A stretch of DNA of 39,107 bases from Thiogranum sp. (GTDB taxonomy: Bacteria; Pseudomonadota; Gammaproteobacteria; DSM-19610): positions 1 to 39,107 of the forward strand of contig JAGXGS010000053.1 in the NCBI GenBank assembly GCA_024636585.1, given 5' to 3'. The notes under the pieces were generated by a model. The model ran no database searches and was not told the DNA's origin. It saw nothing but the letters and a program-made list of their open reading frames with translations. Of this stretch, positions 8,700 through 17,205 are shown in pieces; the first letter of the stretch is position 1, and the number at the start of each line of letters is the position of its first letter. The position numbers were made by a program, and so were the translations under genes.

Positions 8700-9567
8700 C
8701 ATTCTGCTGTGCTCGGATCTGGACCGCACCCTGCTGCCCAACGGCGCGCAGCCCGAGTCGCCCGAGGCGAGACGCTTATTGCAGCGCCTGGCCGATCGGT
8801 CCGAATTGACCCTTGTCTACGTGAGCGGTCGCCATCAGGCGCTACTGCAGCAGGCCATCGAGGAATATGACCTGCCGCTGCCGGATTACGCTATCGGTGA
8901 TGTCGGCACCACGATCTATGACATCGATGACATCGAAGACGGTAACTGGCGACCCTGGGACAGCTGGTACCAGGAGATCGCCTCCGACTGGCGCGGGAAA
9001 ACCCGGCAAGATCTGCAGGCATGGTTCGCCGGCATCGATTTACTGCGGCTGCAGGAGCCGGAGAAGCAGAATGATTTCAAGCTCAGCTACTACGCGCCGG
9101 CGGACATCGAGCCGGACAATCTGCTCAAGCAACTGCGCCAGCGCCTGGATGTGGAGGACATACGTGCCAGTCTGATCTGGAGCATCGACGAAGCGGCCGA
9201 CACCGGGCTGCTGGACATACTGCCGGAGCGCGCCACCAAGCTGCATGCCATCAAGTTTCTGATGAAACACAAAGGTTTTGCTCACGAACAAACGGTGTTC
9301 GCCGGTGACAGCGGCAACGACCTGCCCGCACTGACCAGCGGGCTGCAGGCGGTGCTGGTCAAAAACGCCCGCGACGACGTCCGCACCACGGCGCTGCGCC
9401 AGCTACAGGCCGCCGGACACGACGGGTGTTTATATCTGGCGCAGGGCGGCCTGCTCGGCATGAACGGCAACTACGGTGCCGGCGTGCTGGAAGGGCTGGT
9501 TCACTTCCTGCCGCACACACTGGCCTGGTTGCAGGACGCGTCGACGGAGAGGCACCGTGAACGGTAG
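8689..9567 (+). CDS. Sucrose-phosphatase-like HAD hydrolase (HAD-IIB)
   Basis: The 292-residue protein begins LLCSDLDRTLLPNG, the HAD motif I with nucleophile Asp and Asp+2. VYVSGRH gives the motif II Ser. Lys within ERATKLHAIKFL is the motif III candidate. FAGDSGNDLPAL is motif IV, the D-x-x-x-D metal ligands. The cap composition and overall length match the sucrose-phosphate phosphatase/mannosylfructose-phosphate phosphatase group (HAD-IIB). It likely dephosphorylates a disaccharide phosphate in the cytosol. No sugar-phosphate synthase is encoded nearby, so its substrate would have to come from elsewhere. It overlaps the glycosidase gene by 11 nt, and co-regulation of a disaccharide or osmolyte pathway is plausible. 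Confidence 0.8.
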   Translation: MKHNILLCSDLDRTLLPNGAQPESPEARRLLQRLADRSELTLVYVSGRHQALLQQAIEEYDLPLPDYAIGDVGTTIYDIDDIEDGNWRPWDSWYQEIASDWRGKTRQDLQAWFAGIDLLRLQEPEKQNDFKLSYYAPADIEPDNLLKQLRQRLDVEDIRASLIWSIDEAADTGLLDILPERATKLHAIKFLMKHKGFAHEQTVFAGDSGNDLPALTSGLQAVLVKNARDDVRTTALRQLQAAGHDGCLYLAQGGLLGMNGNYGAGVLEGLVHFLPHTLAWLQDASTERHRER

Positions 9568-9649
9568 AACCCGACGTAGCGGCGACCAATTGTTTCCTGG
9601 CAGGCTGGATATACATTTATGCAATGCCTTTAGGAGTTGAATTCAGAGC

Positions 9650-10834
9650 ATGAAAAAAGAGATCACCATCATTGGCAACGGATTCGCGTCATTGTTTTTT
9701 ATTCAATATTTTCTCGCGCTGCCGTTTTTCCCGTTTTTTACCGGGTTCTTTCGCCGGCTTTATTCCAGGTACGATATTACGCTTATCGGCAATGGCAACT
9801 TCACCTACTTCCCGGCGATTCCGGAATTCATCACCCGAAAAAAGCGCACGCGAGATGTATGCATCGATATCCGTCCGTTTTTGCGCCGTAGAAACATTCG
9901 TTTCGTCGAGGGCGCTGTCACGGACATACGGGATGGCGGCAGAACCGTTATCGCCAACGGGGAAGCTTATAAAAACGATGCGCTATTTATAGGCATCGGA
10001 CCGGCGTTTCTGGAAGATGATATCCCCGGCACCAAGGAACACACGTTCTCACCGTGTAACGGTCCGGATGAGATGGAAACGTTTATGAGTAGACTCGAAT
10101 CCATGAACACGGGGGTCATTTATCTGGGATTCAAGCTCAACAGGCAGGACGGATTCGCGGCCGGTCGTGGCGGACAAATGTATGAGTGCGCGTGTCTGCT
10201 GGATTTTGCCTTAAAAGAAAGACGGGGGCGGGATAACTTCGAGATTCATTTTTTCTCGCCGGATATCGAGCCTGGTGAAACCGGCGGGATCACAGACCGG
10301 ATGCGCGAACGAGGAATCATTCTTGACTATGGTTACGAGCCGGCGGAATTCGTCGCGGGTGGGATGCTTGATTCAGACGGCGCGTTTCGTCAGGCGGATC
10401 TGGTGCTGTATTCACCCGGGATAACCGGTTCCAGGCTGGTTCGAGAGTCCTGCCTTTCCGTTTCTGCCGGCGGGCAAATCGATGTAGACAAATACGGGCA
10501 GGTAAAAGGACTGAGCAATGTCTTCGCCGCCGGGGATTGCGCCAGCCATGAGAATCCGCCGCCGTGGGTGCCGCACCAGGCGCATATGGCGCAGTTTCGC
10601 TCCCAGGCCGCGGCAAAAAATATGCAAGCCGTGTTAAAGGGTACTGCACCTGACAGAACTTACCGGTATGAGCTCTCCTGCATCCTCAATATGGAAAATG
10701 ATGCCATGTGGTTGCATATGGCATCGGATAATAAACCACCGTTCTGGAACCTGTTTCCCCGGCATTCAAAAAAATTGATTGGCGTAAAAAATATGTTTGA
10801 AAGGCTCTACCTGTTTTATCTGCGCTATTTGTGA
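9650..10834 (+). CDS. FAD-dependent oxidoreductase of the sulfide:quinone reductase / NDH-2 type
   Basis: The 394-residue flavoprotein opens with a GNGFAS Rossmann motif (9-14) for FAD and has the second FAD signature NVFAAGDCA near residues 288-297. It ends with a basic and aromatic stretch (FERLYLFYLRYL), like the amphipathic membrane-anchoring tails of SQR and type II NADH dehydrogenases. Cys residues in FSPCNG and MYECACLL fall in places where SQR-like proteins often have redox cysteines, but I cannot align them firmly. The likely role is a peripheral membrane flavoenzyme passing electrons to quinone. The 5' half is visibly AT-richer than its neighbours, suggesting a separate origin. A TAGGAG lies 13 nt before the ATG, which is rather far. 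Confidence 0.7.
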   Translation: MKKEITIIGNGFASLFFIQYFLALPFFPFFTGFFRRLYSRYDITLIGNGNFTYFPAIPEFITRKKRTRDVCIDIRPFLRRRNIRFVEGAVTDIRDGGRTVIANGEAYKNDALFIGIGPAFLEDDIPGTKEHTFSPCNGPDEMETFMSRLESMNTGVIYLGFKLNRQDGFAAGRGGQMYECACLLDFALKERRGRDNFEIHFFSPDIEPGETGGITDRMRERGIILDYGYEPAEFVAGGMLDSDGAFRQADLVLYSPGITGSRLVRESCLSVSAGGQIDVDKYGQVKGLSNVFAAGDCASHENPPPWVPHQAHMAQFRSQAAAKNMQAVLKGTAPDRTYRYELSCILNMENDAMWLHMASDNKPPFWNLFPRHSKKLIGVKNMFERLYLFYLRYL

Positions 10835-10984
10835 AGCCGTTGACCACTTTAATGTTAAGCGGGCTAGGTATTGCGGATATTTCGAGCGACAGGGCATTGC
10901 GACCAGGCGTTGTTAAAACATTTTGACGCTGTAAAGACGATCTGATGCAGCGATTGAGTTCACCGCTAACAATAGGAACAACCA

Positions 10985-12301
10985 ATGGCACAATATAAAG
11001 CAAACAGTTTGACGCTTATCGGCGCGGTCGCAATGGGCACCGGCGTGATGATCGGTGCCGGGATATTCGCCTTGACCGGGCAGGTGGCCGAACTGGCGGG
11101 CGACCTGTTTCCCATCGCCTTTCTCGTGGCGGCGATAGTGGTCGCTTTCAGTGCCTACACCTACATTAAAATGTCCAACGCCTATCCCTCGTCCGGCGGC
11201 ATTGTCATGTATCTGGAAAAAGCCTACGGACCCGGGATAACCACCGTTTTCTGTGCCTTGCTCATGTATTTTTCGATGGTCATCAACCAAAGCCTGGTGG
11301 CGCGAACATTTGGCGCCTATAGCCTGCAGCTGTTCGATGTCGAACCAGGCAGTGTGCTGGTGCTGGTGCCCGTGTTGGGCGTTGCGCTGCTGGTGTTCGC
11401 GTTTGTGGTGAACATCGCGGGCAATCGTCTGATCGGAACCTTTTCTCTGGTGATGGCAGTGATCAAAATCGGCGCGATCGCCTTGTTTGCGATTGTTGGC
11501 CTGTGGCTGGCGGATTTTTCTTTTGCCAGTGTGTCGGTGGATACCACGCAGACCAGCCCCGGCACATTCCTGGCGTCTCTGGCACTGGCCATCCTGGCCT
11601 ACAAGGGATTTACCACCATCACCAACAGCGGTGCGGAGATCGTCGACCCACATCGCAACGTGAGTCGAACGATCATCATTTCCATTGGTATCTGCACGAT
11701 ACTTTATGTGCTGGTCGCGCTGGCCGTGGCCAGCAACCTGACGCTGCCGGAAATCATCAAGGCCAAAGACTTTGCCCTGGCCGAGGCAGCACGACCGGCG
11801 TTTGGTGATTTCGGCCTGTGGTTCACGGTGGCACTGGCGCTAGTCGCAACCATGTCCGGTGTGATTGCCAGCGTGTTTGCGGTATCGCGCGTACTGGCCA
11901 TGCTGACGGAAATGAAACTGGTGCCACACCGGCACTTCGGCATGCCCGGCAAGCTTCAGCAGCACACGCTGGTTTATACCATCGTTATTGCCATGCTCTT
12001 GACCGTATTCTTCGATCTGAGCCGAATCGCCTCGCTGGGTGCCATTTTCTACCTGGTCATGGATATCGCCGTGCACTGGGGCGTGTTACGCCATCTGCGT
12101 ACTGACGTCGGGGCCAACCCCTTTATTCTGGGCAGCGCCATTATTCTGGATGCCATTGTGTTGGGGGCGTTCATTGTGGTGAAGGCACAGACCGACATGC
12201 TGGTGGTGGTCGTGTCATTATTGGCCATGCTGCTTATTTTCGCCGGCACCAAACTGTTCTTGCGGTCAAAGGCAAAGGAAGATGGCCAGTCATCTCATTG
12301 A
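10985..12301 (+). CDS. APC-superfamily amino acid/polyamine permease
   Basis: The 438-residue protein has about twelve hydrophobic segments. The N-terminal signature GTGVMIGAGIFALTGQVAEL is the unwound TM1 region of the APC family that binds the substrate amine and carboxylate. AYPSSGGIVMYLEKAYGPG is the conserved TM3 region. It probably exchanges or symports an amino acid or amine across the inner membrane. AGGAAC precedes the ATG by 5 nt. It is followed after 21 nt by a small K+-channel-like gene, so the two may be one transcription unit. The substrate cannot be read from sequence. Confidence 0.85.
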   Translation: MAQYKANSLTLIGAVAMGTGVMIGAGIFALTGQVAELAGDLFPIAFLVAAIVVAFSAYTYIKMSNAYPSSGGIVMYLEKAYGPGITTVFCALLMYFSMVINQSLVARTFGAYSLQLFDVEPGSVLVLVPVLGVALLVFAFVVNIAGNRLIGTFSLVMAVIKIGAIALFAIVGLWLADFSFASVSVDTTQTSPGTFLASLALAILAYKGFTTITNSGAEIVDPHRNVSRTIIISIGICTILYVLVALAVASNLTLPEIIKAKDFALAEAARPAFGDFGLWFTVALALVATMSGVIASVFAVSRVLAMLTEMKLVPHRHFGMPGKLQQHTLVYTIVIAMLLTVFFDLSRIASLGAIFYLVMDIAVHWGVLRHLRTDVGANPFILGSAIILDAIVLGAFIVVKAQTDMLVVVVSLLAMLLIFAGTKLFLRSKAKEDGQSSH

Positions 12302-12322
12302 AACAAACCACAGGCCCTGCGC

Positions 12323-12763
12323 ATGCTGATCACACTGAGTGCCACCCTGGTGCTGGTTATTGTCTGCGTCATTCTGCACTACGAGGCCATGCGGGTCATG
12401 CGACGCGCGGGCGACTGGTTGCATCAACGCGATGCCTGGCATCGCTGGCATTTGTCGATCCTGATATGCGGTTTGCTGGTTGCGCACGTGCTTGAGGTGA
12501 TGCTGTTCGGTTTGGCCTATTGCTGGTTGATTGCTGGCACCGCTTATGGCGCGATTGCCGGCAGTCAATCCCTCGGCTTCGCTGAATGTACCTACTTCTC
12601 GTTTTCCAACTATAGCTCGCTGGGCTATGGTGACCTGGTGCCATCGGGGCCGTTGCGTTTTGTGGCCGGAATGGAGGCGCTGACCGGACTGGTATTGATT
12701 GGCTGGACAGCATCATTTATGTATTTGCAGATGCAACGTGTCTGGGAACGCAAGCGATCATGA
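12323..12763 (+). CDS. Two-TM potassium-channel-like protein
   Basis: The 146-residue protein has three hydrophobic segments (about 3-20, 45-75 and 107-130) with a pore loop between the last two reading YSSLGYGDLVPSG. That matches the K+ selectivity filter T/S-x-G-Y-G-D (ion_trans_2 family). The product lacks cytosolic RCK or cyclic-nucleotide domains and ends in a short basic tail (RVWERKRS). It would form a tetrameric pore in the inner membrane. It follows the APC permease by 21 nt, so transport and membrane potential may be linked, which is inference. An initial signal-like helix may be an extra TM. Confidence 0.75.
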   Translation: MLITLSATLVLVIVCVILHYEAMRVMRRAGDWLHQRDAWHRWHLSILICGLLVAHVLEVMLFGLAYCWLIAGTAYGAIAGSQSLGFAECTYFSFSNYSSLGYGDLVPSGPLRFVAGMEALTGLVLIGWTASFMYLQMQRVWERKRS

Positions 12764-13086
12764 CTCCAGTAGCCGTGACACGATCTTGTTTCGCAAGCAA
12801 AGGATTAACAATTTAACTGTGTGTTCGGTAGCGCACGGAATAACTGAACTCTCAGTGTAAGCATAGCCATACGAACCCTGGATTCTGGGGTTTCCTGATT
12901 AATTTATTTTTGGAGAACACGATGAAAAACCCGCAAGACATGGACAAACAAATGGACGTGATGCAAGAAGGACGGAGTCCTAAGTAGTAAATATTTTGTG
13001 CTGCCATCACTTGGGGTGTTACCTGCCTGGCGCGATCTGCCCTGCGGTTAAACACTCTTTCTATCACTTCAACAGGAGATTTAAAA
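12764..13086. other. Intergenic stretch with one minigene
   Basis: This 323-nt gap contains only the short frame at 12922-12987 and AT-rich sequence that may hold promoters for the Met-rich protein gene. AACAGGAG at 13072-13079 is the ribosome binding site of that gene. Nothing else is recognisable. Confidence 0.4.
12922..12987 (+). CDS. Minigene resembling a fragment of the adjacent Met-rich protein
   Basis: The frame encodes 21 residues (KNPQDMDKQMDVMQEGRSP in the middle) ended by TAG and is preceded by TTTTTGGAGAACACG, a good ribosome binding site. The composition (Met/Gln/Lys/Asp) and the words KNPQ and MQE recall the Met-rich protein encoded 100 nt downstream (KNPQEREQLMQEH). It is most likely the 5' stub of a related gene that lost its remainder, or a real short peptide. 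It is too small to decide. Confidence 0.35.
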   Translation: MKNPQDMDKQMDVMQEGRSPK

Positions 13087-13452
13087 ATGAAAAAGTCACT
13101 TCTCATAGCTGTAATGGTCACCCTACCGTTATCCACCTCCCTTGCCTGGGCTGATGACGCCCATCATCCCGACAAGGACAAGAAGCCAGCAACAACCATG
13201 ACTGACAAAGACAAACAAATGCAGATGGGCAAGATGCAGGAACACATGCTCCGAATGCACGAGCAAATGCACAAAATTATGGATGCGAAAAATCCGCAGG
13301 AGCGCGAACAGCTTATGCAAGAGCACTCAAAAATGATGCAGGACAACATGCAGATGATGCAGGGCATGATGGGCGGAGGAATGATGGGAAAGGGCGAGAT
13401 GGGGAGGGACGCTAAAGGCGGCAAGATGGATGGCGGCATGAAAGGCATGTGA
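13087..13452 (+). CDS. Met-rich periplasmic protein, putative copper binder
   Basis: The 121-residue product has a clean Sec signal peptide (LLIAVMVTLPLSTSLAWA, cleavage near AWA-DD). The mature part is dominated by Met, His, Gln and Lys in a long helical stretch (MQMGKMQEHMLRMHEQMH) and ends in a Gly/Met tail (MMQGMMGGGMMGKGEMG). Multiple M-x-x-M, M-M and H-x-x-M spacings are typical of periplasmic Cu(I)-binding proteins such as the Met motifs of CopC/PcoE-type proteins. In a region with multicopper oxidases and CusA remains, copper buffering is the best inference. There is no catalytic motif. The start is backed by AGGAG 7 nt upstream. Confidence 0.7.
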   Translation: MKKSLLIAVMVTLPLSTSLAWADDAHHPDKDKKPATTMTDKDKQMQMGKMQEHMLRMHEQMHKIMDAKNPQEREQLMQEHSKMMQDNMQMMQGMMGGGMMGKGEMGRDAKGGKMDGGMKGM

Positions 13453-13553
13453 AATTGCACGTACGGCACGGTGAAATATGCCGTGTCGTGTCCGCCTGCG
13501 GTTTATAAAATTTGAAGGCCTACGCACAACGCGAAGCTTTTTTGGAGACGGCT

Positions 13554-13784
13554 ATGGATGTAATTATTTTAGCGACGAAAGCCTGTACGCATCGTAAGAA
13601 CCTGGAAAAGGAACTCGAATCCTTGCGGATTCCGTATCGAACCTGTTTCGTGGAAGACTGCGCCGACCTTGTCCAAAAGTTCGGCATCCAGCATTCGCCG
13701 AATCTCGTGGTGGACGGTGAGGTCGTGTTCCGGAAACAGCCGAGCGAAGTGGAATTGCACGCCTATTTCGACGCTAAGACATAA
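13554..13784 (+). CDS. Small thioredoxin-fold protein
   Basis: Starting at the ATG at 13554 (GGAG 7 nt upstream; an in-frame TTG 42 nt earlier lacks a site) gives 76 residues. The pattern beta (DVIILATKAC), alpha (RKNLEKELESL), beta (IPYRTCFVED), helix, then HSPNLVVDGEVVFRKQPS with a cis-Pro-like 'S-P-N' resembles glutaredoxin-like thioredoxin-fold miniproteins. The active site has one Cys (KACTHRK) rather than CxxC, with two other Cys at TCFVEDC, so it would act as a monothiol redox or metal-binding protein. A hairpin terminator follows. Confidence 0.6.
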   Translation: MDVIILATKACTHRKNLEKELESLRIPYRTCFVEDCADLVQKFGIQHSPNLVVDGEVVFRKQPSEVELHAYFDAKT

Positions 13785-13789
13785 AGCGG

Positions 13790-13808
13790 ACCCGGAACTC
13801 CGGGTTTT
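13790..13808 (+). terminator. Short Rho-independent terminator
   Basis: ACCCGG (13790-13795) pairs with CCGGGT (13800-13805) around AACT and is followed by TTTT. It begins 5 nt after the stop of the thioredoxin-fold gene. Confidence 0.55.
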
Positions 13809-13834
13809 CATCAATCGAATTTTAGGAGCGTCTC

Positions 13835-14056
13835 ATGACATCAACGCTTACTCAAGACCTGGATGGAAAAACGGGCATGATGCAGGAAAGCATGCTGAAG
13901 ATGCCGGCCGGTGACAGGATGGAGCAGAATCACATATCCCGCGTCTGGGATATCATCGATAAGGTGCGCGTCGGCATGCTGACGACGCAATTTAACGGCG
14001 GCTTGCGCGCGAGGAGCAAAAGCCATGAAAACAATTCTTTTAACGCTCGGCATTAG
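13835..14056 (+). pseudogene. 5' stub of a pyridoxamine-phosphate-oxidase-like stress protein gene
   Basis: About 60 residues from the ATG (TTTTAGGAGCG upstream) read like the start of a general-stress-protein-26/PNPOx-family flavin-binding protein: HISRVWDIIDKVRVGMLTTQ followed by FNGGLRARS. At that point, where the family continues for about 110 more residues, the sequence switches into the ribosome binding site and start of the following cytochrome gene, and the frame ends out of register at 14054-14056 inside it. It is a truncated, non-functional gene whose translation signals survive. Confidence 0.75.
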
Positions 14057-14546
14057 CGCACTTCTCGGCGTGCTCGCCGCGCTTGCCATGATTTACTCGG
14101 GCGTCTTCAACGTGGCCGCAACGGTCACCGACGCACCACCCCTGCGCTGGGTGTTCGTCACTACAAGAGAAGCGCCCATAAAACGCCATGCGCGCGACAT
14201 TCAGGCGCCGGCGCTGGGTGGGGCGCAACAGTTGGAAAACGGGTTTCGCATTTACCGGGACATGTGCGTCATGTGCCATACCCCGCCTGGCCGGCTGCCG
14301 ACGCCGATGGCCATCGGGCTGAATCCGCAAGCGCCGAGCTTTGAAGAGAACGATATGAGCGCCGCCGAGCTGTTCTGGGCGACCAAGAACGGCATCCGGT
14401 TTACCGGCATGCCTGCCTGGGGCCCGCCCCGAAGCGACCAGGAGCTTTGGGACCTGGTCGCGTTCATGATGGCGCTCCCAAAAATGAACGCTGCGGATTA
14501 TGACGCGGTGGATCGCCGGGTTCCGTCGAACAATGGTACACGGTGA
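14025..14546 (+). CDS. Membrane-anchored monohaem cytochrome c
   Basis: The 173-residue protein has an uncleaved-looking N-terminal helix (ILLTLGISALLGVLAALAMI, residues about 4-23). A globular domain follows with the haem motif CVMCH at residues 81-85 and a distal-Met candidate in RFTGMPAWGP, a well-known pattern of class I membrane cytochromes. It is a periplasm-facing electron carrier. The gene starts 31 nt upstream of the stop of the PNPOx stub, with GAGGAG 9 nt before the ATG, so the fused upstream transcript may now drive it. Its electron donor and acceptor are unknown. Confidence 0.82.
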   Translation: MKTILLTLGISALLGVLAALAMIYSGVFNVAATVTDAPPLRWVFVTTREAPIKRHARDIQAPALGGAQQLENGFRIYRDMCVMCHTPPGRLPTPMAIGLNPQAPSFEENDMSAAELFWATKNGIRFTGMPAWGPPRSDQELWDLVAFMMALPKMNAADYDAVDRRVPSNNGTR

Positions 14547-14615
14547 GCCATGGGGACGTGGTGGCGGAACGCTGGATTTCAAATCAGTCCATTCCTAATG
14601 GAGAAGGAGGTCGAT

Positions 14616-14792
14616 ATGTATGAGGCAAGTGCAAGATTTGCATCACTGGTGGCACGGATCGCGGCGCTGCTTGCGCTGCCGCTGCTACTATTTTCAAGCG
14701 GCACGTACGCGGTGCCAAACTTTGCGCGCCAGACGGACGAGGCCGGGGTCACCCCCTTCAAAATAGGAGATACAAGATGCAGATCGGCATGA
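14616..14792 (+). pseudogene. 5' stub of another exported cytochrome-c-like gene
   Basis: After AAGGAGG the ATG at 14616 starts a signal peptide (ASLVARIAALLALPLLLFSS) followed by YAVPNFARQT, ending near 14735. 'A-V-P-x-F-A-R-Q-T-G-x-x-C-x-x-C-H' is the familiar beginning of a class of exported c-type cytochromes. Here the sequence diverges immediately after ARQT, before any haem motif. The frame closes at 14790-14792 inside the gnd start. The gene is therefore truncated and dead. Confidence 0.65.
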
Positions 14793-15794
14793 TTGGCCTG
14801 GGACGTATGGGCAGCAATATGGTGCGGCGATTGATGCGGGAAGGACATGAATGTGTGGTGTACAACCGTCATGCCGAAGCCGTCAAGGCACTTCAGAGCG
14901 AAGGCGCCGTCGGGGCAGTCTCGCTGGAGGATTTTGTCGCCCGCATGGCCACGCCGCGCGGTCTGGTTGATGGTGCCGGCGACGGTGGTGGATGAGATGC
15001 TGGCGCAGCTGGCGCCGCTGCTCGAAGCGGGCGACATTATCATCGATGGCGGCAACTCCTATTACCGCGACGATATTCGGCGCGCGGGCGAGTTGCAAAA
15101 GAACGGGCTGCATTATGTGGATGTGGGCACCAGCGGTGGCGTCGCCGGGCTGGAACGTGGCTATTGCCTGATGATCGGCGGCGAGAAAGACATCGTCCGG
15201 CACCTTGATCCTGTGTTTGTCACGCTGGCCCCCGGCGTGGACACGGCGCCACGCACCCCCGGCCGGGACAAGCCCGATGCCACCGCCGAACAGGGCTATC
15301 TGCACTGCGGTCCGCACGGCGCCGGCCACTTCGTCAAGATGGTCCACAACGGCATCGAATACGGTCTGATGGCAGCCTATGCCGAGGGCATGAATATTCT
15401 GCACAACGCCAACGCCGGCAAGCGCACGCACGATAGCGATGCCGAGACCGCGCCGATGCGCGACCCGGAGTATTACCAATATGATCTGGATCTGCCCGAG
15501 ATCGCGGAAGTCTGGCGGCGCGGCAGCGTGGTGGCGTCATGGCTGCTCGATCTGACGGCGGCGGCGCTGGTGGAGGATGCGGATCTCAGCGGCTTCTCGG
15601 GGCGGGTGTCGGATTCGGGCGAGGGGCGCTGGACGGCACTGGCCGCCATCGACGAGGGCGTGCCGACACCGGTCATCAGCGCGGCGCTCTTCGGGCGCTT
15701 TGCGTCGCGCGGCAATGCCGACTATGCCAACCGGATTCTGTCTGCGATGCGAAAGCAGTTTGGCGGGCATGACGAGAAGAAAGGGGAGAGCTGA
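14777..15794 (+). pseudogene. gnd: 6-phosphogluconate dehydrogenase (decarboxylating), frameshifted
   Basis: Read with a frame correction, the gene encodes about 339 residues of the short NAD-type Gnd (YqeC/GntZ-like): GLGRMGSNM binds the dinucleotide, [13 protein letters not shown] and [19 protein letters not shown] are the conserved catalytic loops, and [18 protein letters not shown] contains the catalytic Lys. The first frame runs into a stop at 14993-14995; the second carries everything from about 14960. The break is in a CG run at 14954-14961 (CCGCGCGGTCTGG where the family needs one more CG). A 2-nt deletion or a sequencing error would explain it. A ribosome binding site (ATAGGAG) precedes the ATG. 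It is the first gene of an oxidative pentose phosphate cluster. Confidence 0.88.
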
Positions 15795-15795
15795 G

Positions 15796-17205
15796 ATGGG
15801 TCGCGCCGCCGCCGCGAAGCAAGCCGACGCACTGGTGCTGTTTGGTATTACCGGTGATCTTGCCCGCAAGAAGATCTTTCCGGCACTCTACGCGATGACC
15901 AGGCGCGGTGTCCTCAACGTCCCGGTGGTCGGCGTCGCCACTTCCAAACTGAGCTCGGCGCAACTGCGCAAGCGTGCCCGGGACGCCATCAAGGAGTCCG
16001 GCAAGATCAATGACAAGCCGGCCCTCGATCAGATGCTCTCCCTGCTCCACTACGTGAGCGGCGACTACAACGACCCAGGTACGTTCGCAGCACTTAAAAA
16101 GGCGCTGGGCGATGCCCGGCGTCCAGCGTACTACCTGGCCATCCCGCCCGTGCTGTTCGCGACGGTCGTCAAAGGGCTCGCTGCGGCGGGCCTGGCCGAT
16201 GGGGCCCGCGTCATCGTCGAAAAGCCTTTCGGGCGCGACTTTGCGTCCGCGCGGGAACTCAACCGCATCCTGCGGTCTGCATTTGCAGAAGATGCGATCT
16301 TCCGCATCGATCACTATCTCGGCAAAGAGGCGATCATGAATATCCTCTATTTCCGTTTTGCCAATTCGTTCCTCGAGCCGATCTGGAATCGCAACTGCGT
16401 GGCCAGCGTCCAGATCACGCTCGCCGAGAATTTCGGGGTGGAGGATCGTGGTGCGTTTTACGAAAGTGTCGGTTGCCTGCGTGATGTTATCCAGAATCAC
16501 CTGTTCCAGATCGTCGCGCTACTGGCTATGGAGCCGCCGGCCTTTCAGGGCTTTGGTGCCGTGCATGCCGAAAAAGCCAAGGTGTTTCAGGCCATGCGCC
16601 CTTTGCAGGTGGACGACGTGGTGCGTGGCCAGTACACCGGGTACCGGAAAGAGTCGGGCGTGGCGAAGGGCTCGGACGTTGAAACGTTCAGTGCCCTGCG
16701 CTTGTTCATTGACTCGTGGCGCTGGGAAGGTGTGCCGTGGTACCTGCGCTCCGGCAAATATCTGGCGGCCACAGCGGCCGAGGTACTGGTGGAATTAAAA
16801 CCACCACCGCAACGGCTGTTTGACGATTCAGCGCCGGTGAACGGGCGGGCCAATTATCTGCGCTTCCGACTCTCTCCCAACTCTGCAGTCGCACTCGCCG
16901 CGCGCGTCAAGCGCGCGGGCAAGGAGTTCGTCGGCGACCAGCGCGAGCTTTATCTGCTGGATGAACGGCAGGGGGAAGAAACACCGTACTCACGGTTGTT
17001 GAGCGATGCCATGGCCGGTGATGGCGCGCTCTTCACCCGTGAGGACGCGGTTGAGGCGGCCTGGGTGGTGGTCGATTCAGTTCTTGGCACGCACAACAAA
17101 GTTCACCGTTACAAGCGCGGCAGCTGGGGGCCGAAACAAGCGGATGCTCTTATTGACGCAGACGGAAGCTGGCATAACCCAAAACCGGTGAAGGCGACAA
17201 AATGA
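15796..17205 (+). CDS. zwf: Glucose-6-phosphate 1-dehydrogenase
   Basis: The product has 469 residues, close to the usual 480-490. [16 protein letters not shown] is the N-terminal nucleotide-binding motif. RIDHYLGKE at 170-178 is the family active site, including the catalytic His region and substrate Lys. It makes 6-phosphoglucono-lactone and NAD(P)H from glucose 6-phosphate. The start at 15796 lies 1 nt after the gnd stop, with GGGGAGAG as the site. An upstream in-frame extension over gnd has no family similarity. The next gene overlaps by ATGA, so gnd-zwf-HAD-tal form one translationally coupled operon. No lactonase gene (pgl) is present. Confidence 0.93.
   Translation: MGRAAAAKQADALVLFGITGDLARKKIFPALYAMTRRGVLNVPVVGVATSKLSSAQLRKRARDAIKESGKINDKPALDQMLSLLHYVSGDYNDPGTFAALKKALGDARRPAYYLAIPPVLFATVVKGLAAAGLADGARVIVEKPFGRDFASARELNRILRSAFAEDAIFRIDHYLGKEAIMNILYFRFANSFLEPIWNRNCVASVQITLAENFGVEDRGAFYESVGCLRDVIQNHLFQIVALLAMEPPAFQGFGAVHAEKAKVFQAMRPLQVDDVVRGQYTGYRKESGVAKGSDVETFSALRLFIDSWRWEGVPWYLRSGKYLAATAAEVLVELKPPPQRLFDDSAPVNGRANYLRFRLSPNSAVALAARVKRAGKEFVGDQRELYLLDERQGEETPYSRLLSDAMAGDGALFTREDAVEAAWVVVDSVLGTHNKVHRYKRGSWGPKQADALIDADGSWHNPKPVKATK

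Noticed and set aside
14777..15794. Programmed ribosomal frameshift in gnd
   Set aside because: There is no slippery heptamer or downstream structure, the required shift corresponds to a missing CG unit, and the gene family is not known for recoding.
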